64,000 bases of DNA, from contig NZ_CP109067.1 of assembly GCF_035917335.1 (NCBI RefSeq), positions 2,045,001-2,109,000 on the forward strand. Reading direction: 5' to 3'. The notes under the pieces were generated by a model. It did no database searches. It worked only from the letters and a program-made list of their open reading frames with translations, and was not told the DNA's origin. The translations under genes and the position numbers were made by a program. This document shows, in pieces, positions 39,626 through 48,999 of the stretch (its first letter is position 1; every line of letters begins with the position of its first letter). Source of the DNA: Micromonospora sp. NBC_01813. GTDB lineage: Bacteria > Actinomycetota > Actinomycetes > Mycobacteriales > Micromonosporaceae.

Positions 39626-40149
39626 CACAGTCCGTCCAGGCTGCTACGCAGGGCGGCGATGCCGCGTGCGGTGTGGCTCTTGACGGCGCCCCGGCTGACG
39701 CCCATCGTGTCGGCGATCTGCGCCTCGGACAGGTCGGCGTAGTAGCGCAGCACGATCGCCTCGCGCTGGCGGGGCGGCAGGGCGCGCAGTGCGGTCACGA
39801 CGTCGTCGTGGCGGAGCTGGTCGAGCGCGCCGGCTTCGGCGCTGGGCGCGTCGGGGTCGGGGCGGGCGGCGGCGAGGTGGGCCTGCACGACGCGTCGGTG
39901 CCGGATCGCCGAGCGGCACCGGTTGACGACGGTGACCCGCAGGTACGCCAGCGCCTTGTCCGCGTCGCGCAGCCGCCACCAGCGGCTGTGCAGGGCCACG
40001 TAGGCGTCCTGCACGATCTCCTCCGCCAGGCCGGGTTCGCGCAGCAGCAGGGTGGCGAGCCGCACCAACGGACGGTAGTGCGCGGCGAACAGGCGGGTGA
40101 CCGCCTCGTCCGCCGCCCACACCGATGTCTGCGTCCGCTGCCGCGGCAT
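39625..40149 (-). CDS. ECF sigma factor, SigE-like actinobacterial type
   Basis: About 174 aa. Region 2 (FAAHYRPLVRLATLLLREPG, EEIVQDAYVALHSRWWRLRD) and region 4 (LPPRQREAIVLRYYADLSEA, then MGVSRGAVKSHTARGIAALR) are both intact. ATG at 40149 has GGGGAGG upstream. It directs RNA polymerase to a set of extracytoplasmic-stress promoters. It is translationally coupled to the GerMN membrane protein. Confidence 0.92.
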   Translation of the reverse strand: MPRQRTQTSVWAADEAVTRLFAAHYRPLVRLATLLLREPGLAEEIVQDAYVALHSRWWRLRDADKALAYLRVTVVNRCRSAIRHRRVVQAHLAAARPDPDAPSAEAGALDQLRHDDVVTALRALPPRQREAIVLRYYADLSEAQIADTMGVSRGAVKSHTARGIAALRSSLDGL

Positions 40150-40273
40150 CGTCCTCCCCGTGCACAGGCCGGTAACCAGTTCGGGTGTCACGCCAACTAC
40201 GACGTGTCACCAGTGCATCTGGTTTACCGCTTCAGCGGCGGGAACGTGACGGGTCAGCGACAGGCGGGGCGGA

Positions 40274-40759
40274 TCAGTTCACCGGGACCGGTCGCAGTGC
40301 CCGCAGGGCCAGCGCCGCGTCGAGTACGGCGACCATCGACGACCAGCCCTTGTCCTCGATCGAGTCGGGCAGTCCGGCGCGGTCGCGGGCCTGGTCGATG
40401 GTCTCGACGGTGAGTACGCCGTGCCCGACCGGGGTGGATTCGTCCAGGGAGACCCTGGTGAGTCCCTCGGTGACGGACTTGCACACGTAGTCGAAGTGGG
40501 CGGTGGCACCGCGTACCACCACGCCGAGGGCGACCACCGCGTCACATTGCCGGGCCAGGGCCTGGGCCACGATGGGCAGTTCCACGGAGCCGGCCACCCG
40601 GGCGACCCGCACCCCGGCGACGCCGCAGGCGTCGGCGGCGGCCAGGGCTCGGGCGAGCATCACGTCGACCAGGTCGCCGTGCCAGCGGGCGGCGACGACG
40701 CCGACGGTCAGCCCGCCGGCGTCGACGGTGGAGACTCCGGGTTCCCCGAATCCGGCCAT
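40274..40759 (-). CDS. ribH: 6,7-dimethyl-8-ribityllumazine synthase
   Basis: About 161 aa. Joins the pyrimidine and butanone phosphate to give the lumazine precursor of riboflavin. GLTVGVVAARWHGDLVDVML, VAGSVELPIVAQALARQ and VRGATAHFDYVCKSVTEGL are the family's substrate-site blocks. The start overlaps the ribBA stop by 1 bp (TAATG). It is the last gene of the rib operon. Confidence 0.96.
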   Translation of the reverse strand: MAGFGEPGVSTVDAGGLTVGVVAARWHGDLVDVMLARALAAADACGVAGVRVARVAGSVELPIVAQALARQCDAVVALGVVVRGATAHFDYVCKSVTEGLTRVSLDESTPVGHGVLTVETIDQARDRAGLPDSIEDKGWSSMVAVLDAALALRALRPVPVN

Positions 40760-42060
40760 TACGCCCGCCCTCCGGAAAGCTCGCCGACGTGGTCGATCTG
40801 GTCGACAAGGTCGAGTTCGTCGGCCCGGTCGATCTGCTCGACGTGGTCGAGTTCGTCGAGCAGGTGGCCCATCCGGTCGCGTTTGGTCCGCAGGTAGCGC
40901 ACGTTCTCCGGATGGGGGTGGATGGTCAACGGTTCACGTCCGAGGACGTGCAGACCGTAGCCGGCGAGCCCGGAGATCTTGTCCGGGTTGTTGGTGAGCA
41001 GCCGGATCGACCGTACGCCGAGATCGGTCAGGATCTGTGCCCCGGTGCCGTAGTCGCGGGCGTCGGCCGGCAGGCCCTGCTCCAGATTGGCGTCGACGGT
41101 GTCGCGGCCCTGGTCCTGCAGCTGGTAGGCGCGCAACTTGTGCACCAGCCCGATGCCGCGGCCCTCGTGCCCGCGCAGGTAGAGCACCACGCCACGACCT
41201 TCGGCGGCGATCCGGGCGAGGGCGGCGTCCAGTTGGGGGCCGCAGTCGCAGCGCAGCGAGCCGAACACGTCGCCGGTGAGGCATTCGGAGTGGACCCGCA
41301 CCAGCACGTCGCGTCCGTCGTCGATGTCGCCGTGGACCAGGGCCAGGTGTTCGACCGGGTCGTCGGCGACGTGGTATCCGACCGCGCGGAACACGCCGTA
41401 CGGCATCGGCAGTCGGGCCTGCGCGCCGCGCCGCACGTGGGTTTCGGTCCGCCGCCGGTGGGCGATCAGGTCGGCGATGGTGATCAGGGTGAGCCCGTGG
41501 TCGGCGGAGAACTTCTCCAGGTCGGGCAGGCGCATCACGGTGCCGTCGTCGTTGACCAGCTCGCAGAGCACCCCGGCGGGATGCAGGCCGGCGAGCCGGG
41601 CCAGGTCGACGGCGGCCTCGGTGTGCCCGGGGCGCTGCAGCACGCCGCCGGCGCGGGCGCGCAGCGGCACGACGTGGCCGGGCCGGGCCAGGTCGGCCGG
41701 GCTGGTGGCCGGGTCGGCGAGCAGCCGCAGGGTGTGCGCACGGTCGGCGGCGGAGATGCCGGTGCTGACACCTTCGCGCGCGTCGACGGTGACGGTGTAC
41801 GCGGTGCCGCGTCGGTCCTGGTTGGTGTGGTACATCGGCGGCAGGTCGAGCCGGTCGCATTCGGCTTCGGGCAGCGGGGCGCAGATGTAGCCGGAGGTGT
41901 AGCGCACCATGAAGGCGACGAGTTCGGCGGTGGCGTGTTCGGCGGCGAAGATCAGGTCGCCCTCGTTCTCCCGGTCGGCGTCGTCGACGACCACCACGGC
42001 CCGGCCGGCGGCCAGGTCGTCGAGGGCCTGCTCGACGGTGCCGAACCCGGCGGCGGTCAC
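40759..42060 (-). CDS. ribBA: Bifunctional DHBP synthase/GTP cyclohydrolase II
   Basis: About 433 aa. The N-terminal half makes 3,4-dihydroxy-2-butanone 4-phosphate ([20 protein letters not shown], then [10 protein letters not shown]). The C-terminal half opens GTP; its zinc cysteines are in [22 protein letters not shown] at 42060 overlaps ribE by 4 bp. The C-terminal 30 residues are an odd repeat of Leu-Asp-x-Val-x-Gln-Ile-Asp units ([20 protein letters not shown]) not needed for either activity. Confidence 0.96.
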   Translation of the reverse strand: MTAAGFGTVEQALDDLAAGRAVVVVDDADRENEGDLIFAAEHATAELVAFMVRYTSGYICAPLPEAECDRLDLPPMYHTNQDRRGTAYTVTVDAREGVSTGISAADRAHTLRLLADPATSPADLARPGHVVPLRARAGGVLQRPGHTEAAVDLARLAGLHPAGVLCELVNDDGTVMRLPDLEKFSADHGLTLITIADLIAHRRRTETHVRRGAQARLPMPYGVFRAVGYHVADDPVEHLALVHGDIDDGRDVLVRVHSECLTGDVFGSLRCDCGPQLDAALARIAAEGRGVVLYLRGHEGRGIGLVHKLRAYQLQDQGRDTVDANLEQGLPADARDYGTGAQILTDLGVRSIRLLTNNPDKISGLAGYGLHVLGREPLTIHPHPENVRYLRTKRDRMGHLLDELDHVEQIDRADELDLVDQIDHVGELSGGRA

Positions 42061-42698
42061 CGGCGGCCCCCGCTCGTCACCGGTGCGCTGCCGAGTTGCT
42101 TCGCCACGTACTTCGCGATCACGTCGACCTCCAGGTTGACCAGTGCCCCGACCGGTGCGCGGCCGAGGGTGGTGAGTTGCAGTGTGGTGGGGATCAGTCC
42201 GACGCTGAACCAGCCGGTGTCGTCGGTCCGGTCGGTGTCGCCGTCGTGCACCTCCATCACGGTCAACGAGATGCCGTCGACGGTGATCGAGCCTTTCTCG
42301 ACGACGTAGCGCTCCAGGCCGGCCGGCAGGCTGAACCGGACCTGCTCCCACCGTTCGCCCGGGGTACGGGAGAGCACGGTGCCGACGCCGTCGACGTGGC
42401 CCTGCACCAGGTGCCCGCCGAGGCGGGTGGCCAGGGTGGCGGCGCGTTCCAGGTTGACCGGCTCGCCGGGGCGCAGGGCGCCCAGGGAGCTGCGGTCGAA
42501 GGTCTCCTTCATGACGTCGACGGTGAACCGTTCGCCGTCGACGGCGACGACGGTGAGGCAGACGCCGTTGACGGCGATGGAGTCGCCGTGCCGGGCGTCG
42601 GCGGCGACCAGCGGCCCGCGTACGGTGAGCACCCCGCTGTCGCCCTGCCAGGTGAGCGCGGCGGCTTCGCCCAGCTCCTCGATGATCCCGGTGAACAT
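42057..42698 (-). CDS. ribE: Riboflavin synthase alpha subunit
   Basis: About 213 aa. Dismutates two lumazines to riboflavin. [15 protein letters not shown] and the two lumazine-binding repeats, each with a beta-barrel and [12 protein letters not shown] / [12 protein letters not shown] motif, are diagnostic. It lies 4 nt after ribD and overlaps ribBA by 4 bp. Confidence 0.96.
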   Translation of the reverse strand: MFTGIIEELGEAAALTWQGDSGVLTVRGPLVAADARHGDSIAVNGVCLTVVAVDGERFTVDVMKETFDRSSLGALRPGEPVNLERAATLATRLGGHLVQGHVDGVGTVLSRTPGERWEQVRFSLPAGLERYVVEKGSITVDGISLTVMEVHDGDTDRTDDTGWFSVGLIPTTLQLTTLGRAPVGALVNLEVDVIAKYVAKQLGSAPVTSGGRR

Positions 42699-42702
42699 CG
42701 AC

Positions 42703-43764
42703 TCAGCCCTCTTTCTGCCGGGGTTCGGCGGTGATCCGCAGGTCGGGGCCGACCTGGGTGACGTCGACGATGGTCAGGTCGATCGCGTCGGCGATGGTGT
42801 GCACACCGGCGTCGCCGAGCGCGGCGGCACCGGCGCCGAGCAGTCTGGGGGCGAGGTAGCCGACGACCCGGTCGACCAGGCCGGCGCGCAGGAACGCCCC
42901 GGCGAGCGCCGGTCCGCCTTCGAGCAGCGCGGACCGGATGCCCCGGTCGTAGAGCGCGCTCAGCAGGGCGGTGAGGTCGACCCGGCCGAGGTGGTCGGTG
43001 CCGACGTCCGCGGTGGTGGCGATCCAGGTGGGCGCGGCGGCGTCGCGGACCCGGGCGTCGGCGGGGGTACGCCCGGAGCTGTCGACGACGACCCGCAGCG
43101 GTTGCCGGCTGGCGAGGCTGCCGTCGCGCAGGTTGCGGGCGGTGAGCCGGGGGTCGTCGGCGAGTACGGTGCCGATCCCGGCGATGATCGCGTCGGCGGT
43201 GCCCCGCAGCGCGTGGACGTCGGTGCGGGCCGCTTCCGAGGTGATCCACATGCTGGTGCCGTCGGTGGCGGCGGAGCGGCCGTCGAGGGTGGCGGCGTAC
43301 TTCCAGACGATGTAGGGCCGGCGGCGACGTACGGCGGTGAGCCAGGCGATGTTGGCGGCTTCGGCCTCGTCGGCACCCAGGCCGACCGCGACGTCGATGC
43401 CGGCGGCGCGCAGCGTGTCGGCGCCACCGGCGGCGATCGGGTTGGGGTCGGGTACGGCGAGCACGACGCGGGCGAGACCGGCGTCGACCAGCGCGGTCGA
43501 GCAGGGTCCGGTGCGGCCGATGTGGTTGCAGGGTTCGAGGGTGACCACGGCGGTGCCGCCACGGGCGCGGTCGCCGGCCTGGGCCAGGGCGACGATCTCG
43601 GCGTGTGGTCCGCCGGCGTAGGCGTGGAAGCCTTCGCCGACGACGTGGCCGGCGGCGTCGAGCAGGACGCAGCCGACGATCGGGTTGGGGCTCACTGAGC
43701 CGAGGCCGCGTACGGCGAGGTCGACGGCGCGTCGCATCGCATCGTGCTCGGAGAGGATCGCCAT
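42703..43764 (-). CDS. ribD: Bifunctional pyrimidine deaminase/reductase of riboflavin synthesis
   Basis: About 353 aa. The deaminase domain (about 5-145) has the zinc motifs PHAEIVAL and PCNHIGRTGPC. The reductase domain follows from about 150 (PYIVWKYAATLDGRSA, GIGTVLADDPRLTAR). ATG 43764 is chosen since the protein MAILSEHDAMRRAVDLA matches the family start. It is the first gene of the operon, 194 nt downstream of the FMN aptamer. Confidence 0.96.
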   Translation of the reverse strand: MAILSEHDAMRRAVDLAVRGLGSVSPNPIVGCVLLDAAGHVVGEGFHAYAGGPHAEIVALAQAGDRARGGTAVVTLEPCNHIGRTGPCSTALVDAGLARVVLAVPDPNPIAAGGADTLRAAGIDVAVGLGADEAEAANIAWLTAVRRRRPYIVWKYAATLDGRSAATDGTSMWITSEAARTDVHALRGTADAIIAGIGTVLADDPRLTARNLRDGSLASRQPLRVVVDSSGRTPADARVRDAAAPTWIATTADVGTDHLGRVDLTALLSALYDRGIRSALLEGGPALAGAFLRAGLVDRVVGYLAPRLLGAGAAALGDAGVHTIADAIDLTIVDVTQVGPDLRITAEPRQKEG

Positions 43765-43957
43765 GACTGTCTGTTTCTCCTCGCCTGCCTGCCGGGGTGC
43801 GCGGCGGCGGGTGGGAGGTGCCGGTCCGTCGGTGGACGGCGGCGACAGCGGGTGCGGCGGCGGATCACCTCGGCGCGCGGCCACGACGGACCGGGCCCGG
43901 GGCGCTGCGCGGGCATGGCGGTGCCGTTCGGCACGCCACACCAGAGCGTCCGTTCCG

Positions 43958-44142
43958 CGCGCTGTCTCCCATCCGGACTGTCTGGGCTGGTCCGTGCCCG
44001 ATCGGCACGGTCTGGCCCAACCGTCGGCCCTGGGTTCTCACCAGATCCACCGGGCGTCGTGTGACGACCGGGTCGCGGGCTGACCACAGCTGGTGCCGTG
44101 GATCACCGCCGGTTCGGAATTTCACCGAGTCCCGCCAGCGCG
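43958..44142 (-). ncRNA. FMN riboswitch (RFN element) of the rib operon
   Basis: Read on the minus strand, the conserved pieces appear in order: GGUGAAAUUCCGAACCGGCG, AGCCCGCGA, GGUGAGAACCCAGGGCCGAC and AGUCCGGAUGGGAGA. The outer helix P1 is perfect over 7 bp: CGCGCTG (44142-44136) with CAGCGCG (43964-43958). The element sits between an upstream promoter region and ribD, so FMN binding would lower transcription or translation of ribD-ribE-ribBA-ribH. The stretch 43765-43957 holds the expression platform, but I cannot name the exact mechanism. Confidence 0.95.
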
Positions 44143-44209
44143 TGGTGGGTACTCCTCCGAGTGTTACACGGATACCGGAGGCTGCCGCCAGGGACGCGAC
44201 CGACTTCAC

Positions 44210-44231
44210 AACTGTCAAATAGCTGACAGTT
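44210..44231. promoter_or_regulatory. Perfect inverted repeat upstream of the FMN riboswitch
   Basis: AACTGTCA and TGACAGTT (8-bp perfect arms) flank AATAGC. On the minus strand the repeat contains TTGACA, a good -35, although the best -10 is not obvious. It lies between the REC-GGDEF stop (44259) and the riboswitch. It could be an operator, the -35 region or a terminator. Confidence 0.45.
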
Positions 44232-44258
44232 GGGCCGGAATGACAGGGAATACCGAGG

Positions 44259-45221
44259 TCAGCTGGTAGACAGCCGCCGGTCGACCGCGATGAACGAACC
44301 GGGCTGGCTCTTGGCCACCGACTTCATCTCGTTGGCCACGGTGATGATCTCGCGTGGTTCGCTGAACCGGCGCGACCCGGCCGACACCGCCACCCCCACC
44401 GAGAGCGTCACCAGGGCGGCCTTCTGCAGGTTCCCCCGGCGGTCCTTCACCTCGACGTACCCACGCTGCGCGTCGGACGGGTCGTAGAGCTCGTCGGCCG
44501 CCTTCTCGAAGGCGACGATCGCCTGCTCGATGATCGGCCGTACCTGCTCAGGGGCGCAGACCACCACGAAGTCGTCACCGCCGATGTGACCGAGGAACGC
44601 CGGTGGCAACCCGACGGCCACCACGGCCCGGTGCATGCACCGGGCGAGTGCGGTGATGAACTCGTCGCCACGGCCGAACCCGTACACGTCGTTGACGCTC
44701 TTGAACCGGTCGATGTCGACGTAGCCGACCGCGTAGTCGGCACCGCTGCGGACCCGGTCGGTGATCTCCCGGCTGACCCGGGTGTTACCCGGCAGCCCGG
44801 TCAGCGGCGAGACCTCCCGGTATTCGCGGTTGCGCCGCAGGGTGGAACTCACCCGGGCGATCAACTCCGAGGTGTCGAACGGCTTGACCAGGTAGTCGTC
44901 GGCGCCGGCGGTCAGCCCGACGACCTTGTCGACGGTCATTCCCTTCGCGGTCAACATGATGATCGGCAACGCGGCGGTCATCGGGTCGGCGCGTAGCCGG
45001 CGGGTGAGCTCCAACCCGCCGATGCGGGGCATCATCAGGTCGACCACGGCCAGGTCGGGCCGGTGCCGCTCGATGACCTCCAACGCCTCCTGGCCGTCGT
45101 GGGCGAGCTTCACGTCGAAACCGTGCAACCGCAGATTGACCTCGACGAACCGGGCGATGTCGACATCGTCGTCGACGACGAGGATCAGATCCGGCCGGGA
45201 CTCGGCCCCCTCCGGGCTCAC
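44259..45221 (-). CDS. Response regulator with GGDEF (diguanylate cyclase) domain
   Basis: About 320 aa. The receiver domain (about 12-130) has the phosphoacceptor aspartate in VVDLMMPR and the lysine in YLVKPFD. A GGDEF domain follows with [20 protein letters not shown] and the active-site loop GGDDF, an accepted variant. No RxxD inhibitory site precedes the loop. It would make c-di-GMP when phosphorylated. GTG at 45221 overlaps rpe by 4 bp (GTGA); 45224 is possible. No partner kinase is adjacent. Confidence 0.88.
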   Translation of the reverse strand: MSPEGAESRPDLILVVDDDVDIARFVEVNLRLHGFDVKLAHDGQEALEVIERHRPDLAVVDLMMPRIGGLELTRRLRADPMTAALPIIMLTAKGMTVDKVVGLTAGADDYLVKPFDTSELIARVSSTLRRNREYREVSPLTGLPGNTRVSREITDRVRSGADYAVGYVDIDRFKSVNDVYGFGRGDEFITALARCMHRAVVAVGLPPAFLGHIGGDDFVVVCAPEQVRPIIEQAIVAFEKAADELYDPSDAQRGYVEVKDRRGNLQKAALVTLSVGVAVSAGSRRFSEPREIITVANEMKSVAKSQPGSFIAVDRRLSTS

Positions 45222-45898
45222 CACCGTGGCGCGGTCCGCTCGGCGGCGATCCGCAGCTTGCGTACCGCCTCGGCCGGGTCCTCGGCACCGTAGACGGCAG
45301 TGCCGGCGACGAAGGCGTCCGCTCCGGCGGCCGCCGCCGCCTCGATGGTGTCGGCGGCGATCCCGCCGTCGACCTCGATCCGCAGCTCCAGGTGGCCGGC
45401 GGCGACATGCCGACGGGCCGCCCGGACCTTGTCCAGCATCTCCGGGATGAACCGCTGGCCGCCGAAGCCGGCCTTGATCGTCATGATCAGCAGCGTGTCG
45501 AAGCTGGGCAGCAGGTCGAGGTACTGATCGACCGGGGTGTCCCGGTCGATGGCCAGGCCGGCCTTGGCCCCGGCCGAGCGCAGCTCCTTTGCCAGAGCAA
45601 CCGGGTCGTCGCAGGCCTCGGCGTGGAACGTCACGTTGTACGCGCCGGCGTCGGCGTAGCCGGGTGCCCAGCGACGCGGATCAGTGATCATCAGGTGCAC
45701 GTCGAACGGCAGCGACGTCACCGGCAACAGGCTCTGCACCACCGGCAACCCGATCGTCAGGTTCGGCACGAAGTGGTTGTCCATCACGTCGACGTGCAAC
45801 CAGTCGGCCGACCCCTCGACCGCCCGGGCCTCGTCGGCCAGGCGGGAGAAGTCGGCAGCCAGGATGCTCGGCGCGATGATCGGCGCTGGTGCGGTCAC
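45218..45898 (-). CDS. rpe: Ribulose-phosphate 3-epimerase
   Basis: About 226 aa, pentose phosphate pathway. [57 protein letters not shown] and [20 protein letters not shown] are the TIM-barrel family motifs with metal ligands. It probably starts the transcript that continues into the GGDEF gene and lies just before the rib leader. Confidence 0.96.
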   Translation of the reverse strand: MTAPAPIIAPSILAADFSRLADEARAVEGSADWLHVDVMDNHFVPNLTIGLPVVQSLLPVTSLPFDVHLMITDPRRWAPGYADAGAYNVTFHAEACDDPVALAKELRSAGAKAGLAIDRDTPVDQYLDLLPSFDTLLIMTIKAGFGGQRFIPEMLDKVRAARRHVAAGHLELRIEVDGGIAADTIEAAAAAGADAFVAGTAVYGAEDPAEAVRKLRIAAERTAPRW

Positions 45899-46097
45899 CG
45901 CGCCAGTCTACGAACGTGAGCAAGCGTTCGACATCCGCCACCACAGATCACCCGTCCGGCGGGTGACCGGCTCGTCGGACCGGTCACCGCCGCCGTGCCC
46001 TAGCCTCACCTGACCTGGCTGGAGTGGGAAGGCGGCGGATCGTGATTCGGACCCAGCGACAGCTCACCGCGGCGGCTGGTCCGCTGACGGTGATCGG

Positions 46098-46765
46098 ACT
46101 GGCACTACCGGTGAACACGCCGCCCACCCCACCGTCCCGTCGACCGGGTCCACGGGACGCGGCGCCGCCCGCGCCGAGTGCGACCAGCGGGCCGCCGAGT
46201 TCCTCGGCGACGTGTGGCAGGCCGGCCGGCTGAGTCTGCTCGTGGTCGTACCGTCGCAGGCCGCGTGGAACGGCGGCGACCGCTGGTTTCGCTGTGATCT
46301 CGGGGAGATCGAGCTCGACGCTGGTGAGCTGGTGAGCTGGTGACACGATCCGGCAGCCTCGCCGGAACGCTGTCCGGGGACGCGCCGCTGCGGCCGGACT
46401 GTTTCGAACCGGAGTTCGCCGATGACGGCACCCTCGATGCCCTGCCACCGGCGGGCTGCGATGAACCGCACGGCAGCGAGTTCGTCGGCACGTACGTCGA
46501 GGACGAGCAGCTCACCCTCGACGAGGCGTTCAGCCGCTCCGATGCGGTCAACGACCGGTGCCTGGGCGTTGTCGCCGCGTACGCCAACGTGCCGGCCGAT
46601 GCCGACCTGCAGTACCGGGTCGGCTCGTTCTACTTCCTGCCGCACGAGACCGAATGGGACGAGGGTGACCGGCGGATCCGCTGCTACGCCTGGCGACCCG
46701 ATCCACCGCTCACCCGGTCGGTGCGAGCTGGCGGCACTCCGGCATTGCCGATCCAGTACGGGTGA
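46098..46765 (+). pseudogene. Decayed septum-formation-type lipoprotein gene (copy A)
   Basis: The frame from 46098 matches copies B and C from their mid-protein segment (GTTGEHA versus GAFAGEHA and GTFTGAD; RAECDQRAAEFLG; RWFRCDLGEI). It stops at TGA 46341-46343. The rest continues in another frame (46340-46765: TRSGSLAGTLSGDAPL to PALPIQYG). The break coincides with an 8-bp tandem duplication GAGCTGGT; removing one unit restores the frame. The 5' third, including signal peptide and lipobox, is missing. The stretch 45899-46097 has no gene. Confidence 0.8.
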
Positions 46766-46976
46766 ACGACATTCATCCGGTTCCCGTTCCCGCAGCCGGG
46801 GTGCCGATCCCCCGGCACCGGGCAGCGCCCGCCCGAGTCGAGACGGCGCGGCGGTGCTCACCGGGTTGGTCGACCTGACCGCCACCCGCGACCGCTGACC
46901 AGACGTGAACGCAGGTCGGACGGCTCGATGCCGTAGGCTCGCCCGCCGGGGCGGGGCGACGGAGGGCAGCGACGGC

Positions 46977-47912
46977 ATGGCAGGACAGCGGAGCGTCAGA
47001 TCCGGCAGCGGAAGAAGGGCTGCGCTGGCCACGGCGCTGACGCTGGCGGTCGCGGCCGTCGCCGGCTGCGCGAAGTTGCCCGAAGGGGTGGACGGCGAGC
47101 TGGTCGACGGATGGGCGGCCTTCGCCGAGCCGGTCGCGTTCGTGCCGGCGGTCGGCACCTGCCACAACCGGGAGACGACCGAAGGCGCCATGGCCGACTA
47201 CATTCCGGTCGACTGTGCTCAGATGCATCTCGTGGAGATCGTCCATGTCGGAGCGTTCGCCGGGGAGCACGCCGAGGGCGATACCGCGCCGGAGGCGGGA
47301 TCGGCTGCTCGGATCGCTGCCCGCACCGAGTGTGACCAGCGGGTCGCGGAGTTCATCGGCGGTCCCTGGCAGGCCGGGACGCTGCGGCTGGTGGTCGTCA
47401 CCCCGTCGCAGCAGGCCTGGGACGGGGGTGCCCGCTGGTTGCGCTGCGACCTCGGCGAGACGTCCGGCGCCAACGGCAGCAACATCGTCACCCGGTCGGT
47501 CACCCTCAAGGGTGTGCTGACCGACGACGACAGTTCGGTACCGCTGCGCTGCTTCGACTCGGCGGACGTCGCCGACGACGACGAGCCGCTCATCGAGCGG
47601 GTCGACTGTGGTTCACCGCACCAGTCCGAGTACGCCGGAACCTACCTCGAGGACAAGCTGAGCTACCGCGAGGTGGAGTTGAACTCCAGCGACGTGCACG
47701 GCCGCTGCAAGACCGTGGTGGCCAGCTACGCGAAGGTCCCGGACGACGACGACCTGCAGTACCGGGTCGGCACCATCTACAGCTACCCCACCAAGTCGGA
47801 CTGGGCCGACGGCGACCGGACGATCCGCTGCTTCGCCTGGCGGGCGGATCCGCTGCTGACCCGGTCGGTGCGCGGCGGCGGCAACAGCGCCCTACCGATC
47901 CAGTACGAGTAA
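46977..47912 (+). CDS. Lipoprotein with two septum-formation-type domains (copy B)
   Basis: About 311 aa. Lipoprotein signal with lipobox VAAVAGC near residue 28. Two homologous septum-formation-type repeats follow: the first has VGTCHNRETTEG, PVDCAQMHLVEIVHVGAF and TECDQR. The second has LRCFD, VDCGSPHQSEYAGTYLEDKL, VHGRCKTVVASYA and RTIRCFAW. Paired cysteines and the spacing CxxxH are conserved in the family, whose exact role is unknown. ATG 46977 has GGAGGG upstream. It is one of four tandem copies. Confidence 0.82.
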   Translation: MAGQRSVRSGSGRRAALATALTLAVAAVAGCAKLPEGVDGELVDGWAAFAEPVAFVPAVGTCHNRETTEGAMADYIPVDCAQMHLVEIVHVGAFAGEHAEGDTAPEAGSAARIAARTECDQRVAEFIGGPWQAGTLRLVVVTPSQQAWDGGARWLRCDLGETSGANGSNIVTRSVTLKGVLTDDDSSVPLRCFDSADVADDDEPLIERVDCGSPHQSEYAGTYLEDKLSYREVELNSSDVHGRCKTVVASYAKVPDDDDLQYRVGTIYSYPTKSDWADGDRTIRCFAWRADPLLTRSVRGGGNSALPIQYE

Positions 47913-47944
47913 CCCACCACCCCCGCCCACCCCACCAAGATCGC

Positions 47945-48006
47945 GACGATCTTGCAGTTATCGAGAAGATTTGCCGGGATTGTCCATCGATTAGTGCAAG
48001 ATCGTC
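47945..48006. repeat. Dispersed intergenic palindrome, copy 3
   Basis: Arms GACGATCTTGCAGTTATCGA (47945-47964) and 47987-48006 pair over 20 bp with two mismatches. The centre is again 22 nt and ends TTGTCCA. A C-rich tract (47914-47936) separates it from the stop codon of copy B. Confidence 0.85.
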
Positions 48007-48045
48007 GTGATCTTGGACGGCAGACGAACTGGAGGCACGCGGAGC

Positions 48046-48999
48046 ATGGCACGACGGTGGGGCGGCGCGCCACGACGGGACACCCGCTCACTGGTGCTGG
48101 CGAGACTGGCGGCCCTGCTGACCGCCGCGTCGCTGACCGCGATGGCGGGCTGTGCGCCACCACCGCTGCCGGGGCTCGACGGCGACCTGACCGACGGTTG
48201 GGGCGTGTTCGACGAGCCGAGCACTTTCGTCCCGGTGGCCGGCACCTGCCACCGCACCGAGGCCGCCTCCGGCAGCGGCAGGTACTACCGGCCGGTCGAC
48301 TGCGACCAGCTGCACCGGTTCGAGACGGTGCATGTTGGCACCTTCACCGGCGCCGACGCGCAACTGACGATCGTGCCGGCGAACACCTCACCGACCCGGG
48401 CCTCAGCTCGCGCCGAGTGCACCGCCCGGGCCACCGAGTTCCTCGGGCAGGCGGTACAGCAGGGCCGGCTGACACTGAGTGTGGTGTTACCGCCGCAGGC
48501 TGCCTGGAGCACCGGGGCCCGGTGGTTCCGCTGCGATCTCGCCGAGGTCACCAGTGTGTACCTCGGCGAGGTGGCTCCCCGTACCGGGAGCCTGCGCGGC
48601 GCCCTGGCCGGTGACGCGCCGTTGGCGCTGCGCTGCTACGAACCGCAGTGGGACAGCGACGACTACCTCGCGGCCATGGAACCGGTCGACTGCGGCCGAC
48701 CGCACCGCAGCGAGTTCGTCGGCGCGTACGCCGAGAGCGACGGATTCGACTACGACGATTTCAACGTCGAGGACGACACGGTCCACGAACGGTGCCTACG
48801 GATGATCGCGAGCTACGCCGCGCTGCCGGTCGACGACGACCTGACCTGGCGGATCAACACGCTGTACTTCGAGCCGAGCCGGCAGGAGTGGATCGAGGGA
48901 GATCGGCAGGTCCGCTGTTTCCTGTACATGTCCGAGCTGGCTCCCCCGCTGACCCGCTCGGCCAAGGGCGGCGGGCCTGATCTGCTGCCGGTCTGGTGA
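48046..48999 (+). CDS. Lipoprotein with two septum-formation-type domains (copy C)
   Basis: About 317 aa. Signal with lipobox LTAMAGC near residue 35. Repeat 1 (VAGTCHRTEAA, PVDCDQLHRFETVHVGTF, RAECTARATEFLG) and repeat 2 (ALRCYEP, VDCGRPHRSEFVGAYAESDG, VHERCLRMIASYAALP, RQVRCFLY) follow the same plan as copy B. ATG 48046 has GGAGG about 10 nt upstream and a second GGAG adjacent. It overlaps the copy D start by 4 bp (GTGA), so the two were once a coupled pair. Confidence 0.82.
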   Translation: MARRWGGAPRRDTRSLVLARLAALLTAASLTAMAGCAPPPLPGLDGDLTDGWGVFDEPSTFVPVAGTCHRTEAASGSGRYYRPVDCDQLHRFETVHVGTFTGADAQLTIVPANTSPTRASARAECTARATEFLGQAVQQGRLTLSVVLPPQAAWSTGARWFRCDLAEVTSVYLGEVAPRTGSLRGALAGDAPLALRCYEPQWDSDDYLAAMEPVDCGRPHRSEFVGAYAESDGFDYDDFNVEDDTVHERCLRMIASYAALPVDDDLTWRINTLYFEPSRQEWIEGDRQVRCFLYMSELAPPLTRSAKGGGPDLLPVW

